Below the pieces are notes generated by a model. That model ran no database searches. It saw nothing but the letters and a program-made list of their open reading frames with translations, and was not told the origin of the DNA. From Paenibacillus sp. IHBB 10380 (GTDB taxonomy: Bacteria; Bacillota; Bacilli; Paenibacillales; Paenibacillaceae), in the NCBI RefSeq assembly GCF_000949425.1, contig NZ_CP010976.1:1302001-1366000 (forward strand): DNA of 64,000 nt, given 5' to 3'. Position 1 is the stretch's first letter. Every line of letters starts with the position of its first letter. Position numbers and translations under genes: made by a program. Shown in pieces: positions 45,957 through 54,043 of the stretch.

Positions 45957-46472
45957 ATGGGTATTCCTCATAGAGGTTGGAAATCCATTGAAATGATAGA
46001 TCTAGGCGAAGGTCTGGAGGGATTAGACGCTGACGAACGAAAAGATTATTATGAAACTTGTCAGATGTGCAGCCAGGAAGGGATACGTTTTGTACACGTA
46101 ATGGAGCATCCAAATTTTTCTGACCAACTTCGAGTTGGATACAAATGCGCCGAACGAATGGAAGAGGACTATATTAATCCAAAGAAACGCGAATCAGAGC
46201 TTCGTAATAAATACAATCGCCGTCATAACTTTTTAAAGAAAGAATGGAGTAGAAATAGCAAAGGAAATTATTGTTTGAAATATAGGGGCTATTATATAAC
46301 CATTATGCCAAGTAAGTACAAAACAGATGAGTATGGGGTCATATTTCAAAAGAAAGCTATTTGGGATTATAAGGGGCGGAAAACTAAATCACTGTTTGAC
46401 GCACAGTTAGTTGCATTTAATTTAATTTATGAATGTATCATGGAATGTAGAAATGATATTATTAAGTACTAG
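45957..46472 (+). CDS. Uncharacterised Cys-containing protein between Gabija and Septu genes
   Basis: This 171-residue protein begins MGIPHRGWKS, has a CxxC pair (Cys35, Cys38) and a third Cys64 in VGYKCAERMEEDY, followed by a basic helical segment and a C-terminal beta domain. From memory, similar proteins begin with a GxPHRGW box, have C-x2-C ... C-x-C zinc ligands and recur in bacterial genomes without assigned function; here one of the last pair is Tyr. ATG 45957 has only a weak site (TTGGA). It lies 51 bases after gajB and 20 before ptuA, all in one direction, so it belongs to the defence transcription unit. Confidence 0.75.
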   Translation: MGIPHRGWKSIEMIDLGEGLEGLDADERKDYYETCQMCSQEGIRFVHVMEHPNFSDQLRVGYKCAERMEEDYINPKKRESELRNKYNRRHNFLKKEWSRNSKGNYCLKYRGYYITIMPSKYKTDEYGVIFQKKAIWDYKGRKTKSLFDAQLVAFNLIYECIMECRNDIIKY

Positions 46473-46492
46473 CATTACAGAGGAGGTCTACA

Positions 46493-47668
46493 GTGTTAAA
46501 AATCGAAAATCTGTATATACAAAATATTAATAGTCTTGATAGGGTTGATATTAAATTTAATAAAGGGTTTAACATTATATGTGGTCAAAATGGAACGGGA
46601 AAAACTACAATTTTGAATTGCATTTTAGCTTCGTTTAGAAGAAAAAAATTAGGGATATTAAATGTGAATACGATGGGAAATCACGGTTTTTGGGAGATCG
46701 ATTACTATAATAACGATAGATTAAATAGTAGAGTTCATTATATCCATAATGATGACGATTTAAATTATTCTCAACATATTAAGGGTGATAAGTTAATCAG
46801 TTCCAACTATATAATTAGTTTCTCAGTAAATAATAGACACATGAATGCTCAGAACTTTGGAGTCAATTCTTTGAAGCAATGGTTGTACAAAAATTACTAT
46901 CGTTCAGATTTAACAGATTCTAAAGAAAATAATTTTTCTCTCGTAAAAGAATGCTTCAGTATGATCGATCCAAATATAGTATTTCACAAAATTGAAGAAG
47001 TTATAGATGAAAGAAAGTTAATGAAGAATCAATACAGAGTAGATGTTAGCCATTCAATTGAATTGTTTGTGCGAAATCACAGAGGAATTATTAAAATTGA
47101 TCAGATGTCATCAGGCTATCAATCCGTTTTGGTGATACTTCTAAGTTTGGTCAGGAAAATTGAATCCTTGGATCGATTCGGTGTTAGTGTTTACAATTTT
47201 GAAGGAATTCTCTTAATTGATGAAATAGATTTATATCTTCATCCTGAATGGCAAAAAAAACTTATTGAGATAATAAGATGGCTACTTCCTAATGCTCAAA
47301 TAATTACAACAACACATAGTCCCCATGTTATACAATCAGCAAAACCAGGTGAAATTATTCCTTTAGGCATTGATAAGTATGGAGAAGTTTATATCCGAGA
47401 TTTGCCCGATAGTAGCGAATTTGGGTATCAAGGATGGACTATTGAAGAGATTCTTATGGATGTAATGGGATTGAAGGAAACAAGATCAGACGAGTATAAA
47501 AAGGCTATAAAAGAATTTGATAAAGCTATGGATAATGAAGATAGTAACAGAACGGTGAAGTCTTATAGAAGATTAGAAAATATGTTACATCCCAATAATC
47601 CATCACTAAAAATACTTAGATTACAGATAGCTTCAATTGGGGGATTAGAAAATGATACGGATAAATAG
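46493..47668 (+). CDS. ptuA: Septu defence ATPase PtuA
   Basis: This 391-residue SMC/ABC-type ATPase has Walker A GQNGTGKTT (31-39), signature MSSGYQS, Walker B ILLIDEIDLYLHP (about 238-250) and H-loop TTTHSPHV. Paired with an HNH nuclease gene that overlaps its end, it matches type I Septu, where PtuA assembles with PtuB to degrade nucleic acid during phage infection. GTG 46493 with GGAGG seven bases upstream is the start. Confidence 0.9.
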   Translation: MLKIENLYIQNINSLDRVDIKFNKGFNIICGQNGTGKTTILNCILASFRRKKLGILNVNTMGNHGFWEIDYYNNDRLNSRVHYIHNDDDLNYSQHIKGDKLISSNYIISFSVNNRHMNAQNFGVNSLKQWLYKNYYRSDLTDSKENNFSLVKECFSMIDPNIVFHKIEEVIDERKLMKNQYRVDVSHSIELFVRNHRGIIKIDQMSSGYQSVLVILLSLVRKIESLDRFGVSVYNFEGILLIDEIDLYLHPEWQKKLIEIIRWLLPNAQIITTTHSPHVIQSAKPGEIIPLGIDKYGEVYIRDLPDSSEFGYQGWTIEEILMDVMGLKETRSDEYKKAIKEFDKAMDNEDSNRTVKSYRRLENMLHPNNPSLKILRLQIASIGGLENDTDK

Positions 47669-48404
47669 GCTATCGTGTCCTCCCGAACTTACTGACGACA
47701 AAAAGAGAGAACTAACTCAGAAGTTTATAACGGAAAAACATAGCGTATGGGCAATTACTTATATAAAAGATGCATTGTTTAAAATGTCAAATGGTAAGTG
47801 CTGTTTTTGTGAATGCAAGCTAGGCGAAGAAGGAAAGTATATGCACGTTGAACATTTTCATCACAAAGATAGTTATCCTACTGAAGTTGTTGAGTGGAAA
47901 AATCTTCTTCCTTGTTGTGTGAGATGTAATTCTAATAAAGGCACTCATGATACAGTTATCGAGCCTATAATAAATGTTACATTAACTGATCCAAGGGATC
48001 ATCTTATAATTGATAACTATCGTTTTAGAGCTAAGAACAACAGTCAGTTAGGGAGGACAACTATTGAAGTGATTTTTCTGAATGATTCTGATCAATTAGT
48101 TAATCCACGTTTTGACATTGGGAATAAAGCTAAAGAATCTCTGGAACTAATTCTTGATAAAGCTCAGGAATATAAAAATGGAATTAGTACTTCAACAAGA
48201 AGAAAAAATATTATTATAAATGGTCTTAAAAGTTTACTGAAAGAAGCTCATCCTGATTCTCAATTTAGTGCCATTGTAGCGACAGTAGTTTTAAAAGATA
48301 TTAATTATACTGAATTAAAAGAAATTCTCAATTCATTGAATTTATGGGATGAAGAATTACAACGGATTGAGTTTGAAGTTTTAAATACTAGTTTTTATAG
48401 TTAA
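47652..48404 (+). CDS. ptuB: Septu defence HNH endonuclease PtuB
   Basis: The 250-residue nuclease has an HNH core: Cys50-x2-Cys53, HVEHFHHK (His65 and His68), Asn84 in EWKNLLP and CCVRCNSNKG (Cys89-x2-Cys92). The two CxxC pairs bind structural zinc, and His and Asn belong to the catalytic beta-beta-alpha-metal fold. ATG 47652 overlaps ptuA by 17 bases, with GGGGGA upstream. The C-terminal 120 residues are helical and probably contact PtuA. It is the last gene of the block. Confidence 0.9.
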   Translation: MIRINRLSCPPELTDDKKRELTQKFITEKHSVWAITYIKDALFKMSNGKCCFCECKLGEEGKYMHVEHFHHKDSYPTEVVEWKNLLPCCVRCNSNKGTHDTVIEPIINVTLTDPRDHLIIDNYRFRAKNNSQLGRTTIEVIFLNDSDQLVNPRFDIGNKAKESLELILDKAQEYKNGISTSTRRKNIIINGLKSLLKEAHPDSQFSAIVATVVLKDINYTELKEILNSLNLWDEELQRIEFEVLNTSFYS

Positions 48405-48530
48405 TGCTATCTGGTCACAATATTGGTCACACTTTTTCTTTTCTGAGCGCCACCGAACACTTGAATGTAAACACATAAAACTCCAAAAGGCCTTGTTCCA
48501 CAAGGATTTCCTTAACGTACAGAACCCTAT

Positions 48531-48582
48531 CGCTTCACTGGCAACGATGAGATCAGGGGTTCGATCCTCCTATTGTCCACCA
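48531..48582 (+). tRNA. tRNA-Ala-like 3' part (decayed) at the right border of the defence block
   Basis: The sequence runs CGCTT, a putative anticodon loop CTGGCAA (anticodon GGC), GATGAG, a T arm CAGGGG-TTCGATCC-TCC and ends TATTGTCCACCA with encoded CCA. No matching 5' half is attached. A tRNA-type terminator follows at 48596. Confidence 0.6.
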
Positions 48583-48595
48583 ACACCTTAAGTCC

Positions 48596-48619
48596 AAACG
48601 GCAGTGATGCCGTTTTTTT
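48596..48619 (+). terminator. Terminator after the tRNA remnant
   Basis: AAACGGCA-GTGA-TGCCGTTT with T-run. Nearly the same hairpin (GAGA loop) follows the tRNA-Ala copy at 53882. Confidence 0.85.
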
Positions 48620-49205
48620 GTATTTACTTTAGTCGTTACACTCTAGACATGTGGAGTGCTGTGTATTGGCAGTGAGAAAGTAGTGATCTGAAGCCATATT
48701 TACCTAAGTCGATAACTAATATGATTATAACAAAGTCCACCTGTGTTCAAACGGTACAATTCATATGTTAGAGGTCAGGAGTCAAATCACTCCCGACCTG
48801 CTAGGTTCACCTTAATTAAATCTTTCCATGGAAAGATTTCTTTTTCTGCTGTAGATTCAACATATCAATAAAGCGATGATAATCGATTAGATCATATCTA
48901 TCGACTAGATTAATTTGCCCCTAATAATTCACGAATTTATGAAACTGGCTCGACTTTATCCGGCTGGGTTCTTCTTTTGACCTGAACAATGATTGGATCA
49001 TCAGAAATTAAATTTAACCTAATAAAATTATATAATTTAACATTTTGAGGGTGAAAGTATACTATTTCATTGTTTAATCTCTCCGGATTAGTTTCCCCTA
49101 GTTTGCTACGAAATGTTTCGCATCGCTGATGAGGGCATGCTCTCTCTCTTTGCCAAGTCAAAATTATTCAAAAAGAAATCCTGCTTTACCCTTTATTACA
49201 CTACT
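48620..49205. other. Non-coding stretch between the Septu and PadR modules
   Basis: No reliable gene. It holds GAGGTCAGGAG...CTCCCGACCT (48771-48799), a 10-bp stem that also looks like a decayed tRNA T arm, and a perfect 22-base palindrome at 48818-48839 (AAATCTTTCC core) followed by CTTTTT, a probable terminator. A minus-strand frame at 48937-49161 lacks a ribosome binding site. Confidence 0.5.
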
Positions 49206-49231
49206 GTTATATTATATTAGTGAAATATAAC
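49206..49231. promoter_or_regulatory. Inverted repeat at the PadR gene promoter, probable operator
   Basis: GTTATATT (49206-49213) and AATATAAC (49224-49231) are perfect 8-bp arms separated by 10 bases, 24 bases before the PadR start. PadR regulators commonly bind such repeats to repress their own operon. Confidence 0.55.
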
Positions 49232-49255
49232 GATGAGAATGGAAGGATGGTACTT

Positions 49256-49813
49256 GTGAAACAACTTTCCAACGTGGAATTGGTGCTACTACAAATCATC
49301 GCGGAGTCTAAACAAACGTCTGGGTATGAAATTAATAAGCTGATAGAGAAGAGAGGATACAGGGAATGGGCTAAAATTGGCACTACTTCCATCTACGCTG
49401 GCTTGCAGAAGCTGAAGGAGAAGCGGCTGATTCAATCAGAAAGCCCCACCGATAAATTCGGTAAAGGTCCCTTGCCAGTCAAATTTGCGATCACGGAAAA
49501 CGGAAAACAATTGCTGCGCATTGAAATCATTGATTGCTTATCTTCCACACGGGAGAGGGACAACCGGTTCGATCTCGGAATTGCAGCTTTACCTTTAATT
49601 CACAAAGAGGAGGCTATAGAAGCATTAAAGAAACGGGATGAATTTTTGCGAGAAACGTCGCTGCATATCAGAGGGCAATATGAAGCTCAAGGAGGAGAGA
49701 AGTTGCCGCTGCACGTTTGGGCTTTGTTTCTTCACCCGATAAGTCTCATTGAAACAGAACTGCAATTTATCGCTGAGTTGATAAGCAAGTTGGAAGGAGG
49801 AGCCACTCGATGA
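49256..49813 (+). CDS. PadR-family transcriptional regulator
   Basis: This protein of about 185 residues has the PadR winged helix (VELVLLQIIAESKQTSGYEI, SIYAGLQKLKEKRLI, GPLPVKFAITENGKQLL) and a C-terminal helical dimerisation domain. GTG 49256 has GGAAGG nine bases upstream; the longer frame at 49220 overlaps the presumed operator. The BtrH-like gene starts inside its last codons. It should repress the whole cassette in response to an unknown ligand. Confidence 0.88.
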   Translation: MKQLSNVELVLLQIIAESKQTSGYEINKLIEKRGYREWAKIGTTSIYAGLQKLKEKRLIQSESPTDKFGKGPLPVKFAITENGKQLLRIEIIDCLSSTRERDNRFDLGIAALPLIHKEEAIEALKKRDEFLRETSLHIRGQYEAQGGEKLPLHVWALFLHPISLIETELQFIAELISKLEGGATR

Positions 49814-50790
49814 TCATAGAACGTTTTATTCCATTCACGGGGGAGCATTGTGAGACGACGGCCATGGGCAATCTGCTTTCCCATGCAGACATTCGGTTGT
49901 CTGAACCGATTTTGTTCGGAATCGGAGAAGGTTTGGGGTTTATTTACTGGGATATGAAAGGGATGGATTTTCCGTTTATCGGAGGTAGGATTAAGCCGGA
50001 TGAACTGACAGCCCGGATTGCGTCCCGTCTAAACCTGACCCTCACGATAAAGGAAACCGCCTCTGTGACGAAAGCGTGGAACAATATCAAAGTAAACATT
50101 GATCGCGGTGTTCCCATAGGATTAAAATTAGATTGTTATCACTTGGATTATTTCACTAACAAAATTCATTTTGCAGCACATTATGTTGCCATGTACGGAT
50201 ACGATGACGAATACGCTTATATGATGGATACATCCCAACAGGGAGGCGTGGTCAAGACACGCTTGGAGACGTTGGCGCTGGCTAGAAATGAAAAGGGATC
50301 CATGAGTTCCAAAAATCTCTCCTTCGCGATCGAAAAAACAACCGATTTCCCGCCACTGGCTTCTGTCATTCGAGCGTCCATTTCAAGCAACGCCTATCAT
50401 TATTTGAATCCGCCGATCCGCAATATTGGATTAAAAGGGATCGAAAAAATGAGCGCCGAAATACTCAAGTGGCCTTCCCGAAGCCAAAACATGGCCCATG
50501 ATTTATGTTTGACAGCATTACTCATGGAAAAAGGGGGGACGGGTGGTGCGTTTTTTCGCAATTTATACAGGGACTTTCTCAAGGAAAGCATGGAAATATG
50601 CGGCGATTCAAAAATGGAGCGAGCCTACTTATCGTTCATAGAAATTGCTTCACTATGGAACGAAGTTTCTATTTGTATAGACAAAGCGGGAAGGACGGGA
50701 CATATGGACGATCTAAAACAAGCATCCGAACTTTTGCTGCATATCGCCCGGAAAGAAAAAGAAGCGATGGAACTTTTATTGGGGCTTTGA
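49810..50790 (+). CDS. BtrH N-terminal-domain protein (DUF4872-type, papain-like fold)
   Basis: This 326-residue protein has the pattern FTGEHCETTA (Cys14) at the N-terminus and HFAAHYVAMYGYDDEYAYMMD around residue 120, which match the Cys and His regions of the BtrH N-terminal domain. BtrH transfers an acyl side chain from carrier protein to an aminoglycoside in butirosin synthesis; other members act in peptide or amide chemistry. The C-terminal half (about 180-326) is all-helical. It overlaps the PadR gene by four bases (ATGA). More GC-rich than the defence genes. The reaction here is unknown. Confidence 0.78.
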   Translation: MIIERFIPFTGEHCETTAMGNLLSHADIRLSEPILFGIGEGLGFIYWDMKGMDFPFIGGRIKPDELTARIASRLNLTLTIKETASVTKAWNNIKVNIDRGVPIGLKLDCYHLDYFTNKIHFAAHYVAMYGYDDEYAYMMDTSQQGGVVKTRLETLALARNEKGSMSSKNLSFAIEKTTDFPPLASVIRASISSNAYHYLNPPIRNIGLKGIEKMSAEILKWPSRSQNMAHDLCLTALLMEKGGTGGAFFRNLYRDFLKESMEICGDSKMERAYLSFIEIASLWNEVSICIDKAGRTGHMDDLKQASELLLHIARKEKEAMELLLGL

Positions 50791-50799
50791 AGCAGTTGC

Positions 50800-51045
50800 T
50801 TGTTATTGAACCTTCTGGGACCAGCAGACGTTGAACGTGGCAGGCCGATCTATACACACATAAGGGTAGTGAAAGCGACTCATGTGGGAGAGCACATCGC
50901 TGGCAAGGTTGAAATTATTGGAAATTTTTCCGCGTATTCAAGTCAAAGCTTTCAAGATTTCATCTATGAATGTAACAGCGGAAACGATATCTTTTTCTTG
51001 CCGACCGAACAACAAGCGATGGAAAAATTAAGCATGTTGAAGTAG
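50800..51045 (+). CDS. Small protein of unknown function, 81 residues
   Basis: TTG 50800 begins nine bases after the BtrH-like stop, without a good ribosome binding site. The product contains RPIYTHIRVVKATHVGE and FSAYSSQSFQDFIYECNSG and ends LPTEQQAMEKLSMLK. I do not recognise it. Its position inside the cassette with no gap suggests translation by coupling; it may also be the tail of a decayed gene. Confidence 0.5.
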   Translation: MLLNLLGPADVERGRPIYTHIRVVKATHVGEHIAGKVEIIGNFSAYSSQSFQDFIYECNSGNDIFFLPTEQQAMEKLSMLK

Positions 51046-51068
51046 AAGATGGAATGGGAGGAAGATAG

Positions 51069-51749
51069 GTGTCAAAAGTACGGCGTAGTCATGCTGAGTA
51101 TCCAATGGTGAAAATTCCTGCAGGTGAAATTGAATTAAGGGACGATCGAATACAGACTACATGGACGGTTGAGGTGAATTCTTTTGTGCTTGCACCGGTT
51201 CCTGTTACGAAGGCGTTATATTACTCGATCGTGCAAAAGACAGTTGGATCTAATGACGAACCTCAGGTTCCGGTTGTGGATGTATCATGGAATGATGCTA
51301 TTCTCTTTTGTAATTTGCTTTCTCAGCACTCGAGTCTTAAGGAATATTACTTGGTAAGTGATAATGGTGAGAGTGTCGTCTGTAACTGGGAGGCGGATGG
51401 TTATCGTCTTCCTACAGAAGCGGAATGGCAGTATGCGTGTAAAGCAGGAACGGTTGGCTATCGGTACGGCGAGCTTGATGAAATAGCTTGGTATCATGAA
51501 AACTCTGAGGGCATGGTACATGAGGTAGGTAAAAAGCTGCCGAATGCGTGGGGACTCTATGATATGTTAGGAAATGTTTGGGAGTGGTGTTGGGATTTAT
51601 ACGATGTGAAAGTATATGATTCCTACAGAATTTTCCGCGGTGGTAGCTGGGCGGAAGAGGCTAGGGGCTGTGGGGCGACGTGCCGCCGCCGGAGTCACCC
51701 TACGTTTCGAATTGATGATCTCGGCTTTCGTCTTGCTAGGTCCCTGTAA
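51069..51749 (+). CDS. Formylglycine-generating-enzyme-like (SUMF1/EgtB/PvdO) protein
   Basis: This 226-residue protein has the FGE-sulfatase fold markers in order: MVKIPAGEIEL, PVTKALYYSIV, VPVVDVSWNDAILFCN, RLPTEAEWQYACKAG, AWGLYDMLGNVWEWCWD, FRGGSWAEEARGCGATCRRR and GFRLARSL. The family oxidises Cys in sulfatases (with Cu), or catalyses C-S/N-oxidation (EgtB, PvdO). A Cys pair near the end (GCGATC) could be catalytic. No sulfatase is encoded nearby. GTG 51069 has GGGAGGAAG upstream. Confidence 0.87.
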   Translation: MSKVRRSHAEYPMVKIPAGEIELRDDRIQTTWTVEVNSFVLAPVPVTKALYYSIVQKTVGSNDEPQVPVVDVSWNDAILFCNLLSQHSSLKEYYLVSDNGESVVCNWEADGYRLPTEAEWQYACKAGTVGYRYGELDEIAWYHENSEGMVHEVGKKLPNAWGLYDMLGNVWEWCWDLYDVKVYDSYRIFRGGSWAEEARGCGATCRRRSHPTFRIDDLGFRLARSL

Positions 51750-51862
51750 GGTGGCGAAAAAAGGCAAGAGTGGCGAAGATCTTTAGGTTCTAGTACAACT
51801 CCGTATTATGTGTATAAACAGGGGATGTATTCTTGGTAATTGGGTAGTGCAATCGATAGGTG

Positions 51863-51921
<59 letters not shown>

Positions 51922-51923
<2 letters not shown>

Positions 51924-51971
51924 ATAAAACAAATTAACCACGTCCTCTGAACGTGGTTTTCTGTTTTATTT
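51922..51971 (+). terminator. Nested hairpin after the left tRNA-Ala copy
   Basis: AACCACGT with ACGTGGTT inside AAATAAAAC with GTTTTATTT. Also a good terminator in the minus direction, for the LysR gene. Confidence 0.75.
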
Positions 51972-52036
51972 GGTGGTAAGCCCCACACAGAATCAAATAT
52001 ACCCGCTGAGATGCCTGCGTGGATTGCTATCTCCGT

Positions 52037-52924
52037 TTAGTTTTTTCTTCTATTATGACTGATTTCCTCTTTTATATATTGCATCAAAAGATTTTTGGAT
52101 GAGGAAACATACTCGTCGTTACGTGATTGCAGCAGGCCGACCGGGATGAAGAAATCCTTCAGTTCAACGCGGATACTCACGACGTTCGGCGGTAACGGCG
52201 TAGAATTGAGAACGGCTCCTACAGAAGGAATTCGTTGGACGAACCCGGGAATGGCCGAGATCTGGCTCACCGTATACAGAAAAGGAGTTTCGGTGTAACG
52301 GGAGAATTGTTTGGATAAATGCAAATAATATAAGCAGGTATTTCCGCCGATGATCATTGGATAGTCAAACAGCTTCTCGAAGGATATTCCGTCTCTTCCC
52401 GCTAAGGGATGATTGTTCGCAACGATAAAGGAGATCTTCTCGCTATATAGCGGTTCGAACCGAAAAAAAGACGAATCGGCAGGTTCTCCGCATATGGCAA
52501 AGTCCAATTGATGCTGAAGTACCCCACGAGAGAGGGAGTCTGTGTTCCCGATGGTAAAGTGACACGATACATTAGGTTTATGCTCCCGAAATCGGCGAAG
52601 CGCGTTGGGTAGCGCTTGCTCCGTCAATGATTCCAATCCTCCGACACTTAGGGTGCCGATCTCCTCTTTTTGCAGAGCTTTTGCTTGTTCTGAAACATAG
52701 TTCCAATGTTGAATGAGTTTGTCAATTTCTGCGGCAAAAATTTGTCCGGAAGCCGTTAGCTCCGAATCCCATCCTCGTTTGAAAAGTTTGATGCCCAACT
52801 CCTTCTCCAGACGCTGGACTTGGTTCGTAATCGTAGACTGTGCATAATTCAGTTTTGCGGCGGCTTTTGAGAAGTTTCCTTCTTGGATAATCGTTTGAAA
52901 CGCGGTTAGTTCCTTTAAGTCCAT
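52037..52924 (-). CDS. LysR-family transcriptional regulator
   Basis: This protein of about 295 residues has the LysR HTH (LTAFQTIIQEGNFSKAAAKL, STITNQVQRLEKELGIKLF) and a periplasmic-binding-like effector domain (LSVGGLESLTEQALPNALRR). ATG at 52924 with GGAG nine bases upstream is preferred to 52939. It diverges from the tautomerase and CMD-like genes across about 110 bases and presumably activates them when a small acid or aromatic ligand binds. More GC-rich than the defence genes. Confidence 0.88.
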   Translation of the reverse strand: MDLKELTAFQTIIQEGNFSKAAAKLNYAQSTITNQVQRLEKELGIKLFKRGWDSELTASGQIFAAEIDKLIQHWNYVSEQAKALQKEEIGTLSVGGLESLTEQALPNALRRFREHKPNVSCHFTIGNTDSLSRGVLQHQLDFAICGEPADSSFFRFEPLYSEKISFIVANNHPLAGRDGISFEKLFDYPMIIGGNTCLYYLHLSKQFSRYTETPFLYTVSQISAIPGFVQRIPSVGAVLNSTPLPPNVVSIRVELKDFFIPVGLLQSRNDEYVSSSKNLLMQYIKEEISHNRRKN

Positions 52925-53034
52925 GTAAGATATCTCCATCGATAAATTTGATATAGTATATGATTTTATTCAATTATACAAATAGTTAAGGGGGAAGTAC
53001 AATTAGGTCATCCAACTGAAGGAGTGAAGCATGA

Positions 53035-53451
53035 ATGCCATTTGTAAGAGTGAGTTATTTGGAAAACAAATACGATACACAGCAGCTGCCCATCATTAGT
53101 GATGTGATCATGAGTGCTCTAATTGAGTATTTCAACGTGCCGGAAGACGATTTTTTTCAAGTGTTTCATGCACACAAAGCAAGCGAGTTTTATTATAGTA
53201 AGAATTACTTGAACATAAGACGAACGGATGGATTGCTCTATATTCAAATCACGCTAAAATCCGGAAGAAGCACGGAACAGAAACAAAGCTTTTACAGAGA
53301 GTTGGCTGAACGCTTGTCGAACACACTCACCATCAGGAAAGAAGACGTATTTGTCGTGTTGGTTGATACGGAATTCGAGGACTGGACATTCGGCAACGGG
53401 GTTGCGCAAATGATCGAACGTCCAGGTAAGGAGAGGGAGGCATTAGAATGA
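53035..53451 (+). CDS. Tautomerase-family protein
   Basis: This 138-residue protein begins Met-Pro, so Pro becomes the N-terminal catalytic base after Met removal, as in 4-oxalocrotonate tautomerase and MIF-like enzymes. It has a double beta-alpha-beta pattern, with the first unit at about 1-60 and the second near 65-125 (LLYIQITLKSGRSTEQK). The second ATG (53035) is used, since the one at 53031 is out of frame; GGAG is about 10 bases upstream. It overlaps the next gene by four bases. Confidence 0.82.
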   Translation: MPFVRVSYLENKYDTQQLPIISDVIMSALIEYFNVPEDDFFQVFHAHKASEFYYSKNYLNIRRTDGLLYIQITLKSGRSTEQKQSFYRELAERLSNTLTIRKEDVFVVLVDTEFEDWTFGNGVAQMIERPGKEREALE

Positions 53452-53783
53452 AGCATCATAAAATAGTATCGAACGCCCGTGAATTGTTTGGGGATATTGC
53501 CCCTACTTTCGTGCGTTATTCGGAAGAAGTGCTCTTCGAGGACGTTTGGAGGAGAGAACAATTATCGCTTCGGGAACGAAGTCTCCTTACGGTATCCGCG
53601 CTAGTCGCAGGAGGACTTACAGAGCAGCTTCATTATCATCTCCATCTGGCCCAAGAGAACGGTCTGACCGAAGAAGAGCTGATTGAAGCGATGACCCATC
53701 TCGCATTTTATGCGGGCTGGCCGCGTGCCGCAGCTGCGATACAGGTTGCCAAGGATGTATTCCAAGGGAACACGGAAGGATGA
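53448..53783 (+). CDS. Carboxymuconolactone-decarboxylase-like protein
   Basis: This 111-residue helical protein shows the CMD family core (RERSLLTVSALVAGG, LHYHLHLAQENGLTEEEL, EAMTHLAFYAGWPRAAAA). It lacks the CxxC pair of AhpD-type redox members, so decarboxylase- or lactone-type activity is likelier. It is translated by overlap (ATGA) with the tautomerase gene. Together they could degrade or detoxify a small unsaturated acid, controlled by the divergent LysR protein. Confidence 0.86.
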   Translation: MKHHKIVSNARELFGDIAPTFVRYSEEVLFEDVWRREQLSLRERSLLTVSALVAGGLTEQLHYHLHLAQENGLTEEELIEAMTHLAFYAGWPRAAAAIQVAKDVFQGNTEG

Positions 53784-53811
53784 GATAAGGGGCAGTGGAA
53801 CTAACCACTAC

Positions 53812-53871
<60 letters not shown>

Positions 53872-53881
53872 TACCTAACAC

Positions 53882-53906
53882 AAACGGCAGAGATGCCGTT
53901 TTTTTT
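53882..53906 (+). terminator. Terminator after the right tRNA-Ala copy
   Basis: AAACGGCA-GAGA-TGCCGTTT with T-run, sister of the hairpin at 48596. Confidence 0.88.
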
Positions 53907-54043
53907 GTTTTTTTAGATAAAGTGAAACTTTTTATATAATTTTATACAAAATAAGGGGGTTTTAAGAATATCTTAAGGTTTTTTTTATAATTTTTTTACA
54001 TATGAATGATACATTAAAGGAAAATATAAAGAGGGACTTGAGT

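Noticed and set aside
48937..49161. Minus-strand 74-codon frame in the gap before the PadR gene
   Set aside because: Composition is protein-like but the TTG start has no ribosome binding site and a stop lies just upstream; possibly a relic, not supported as a gene.
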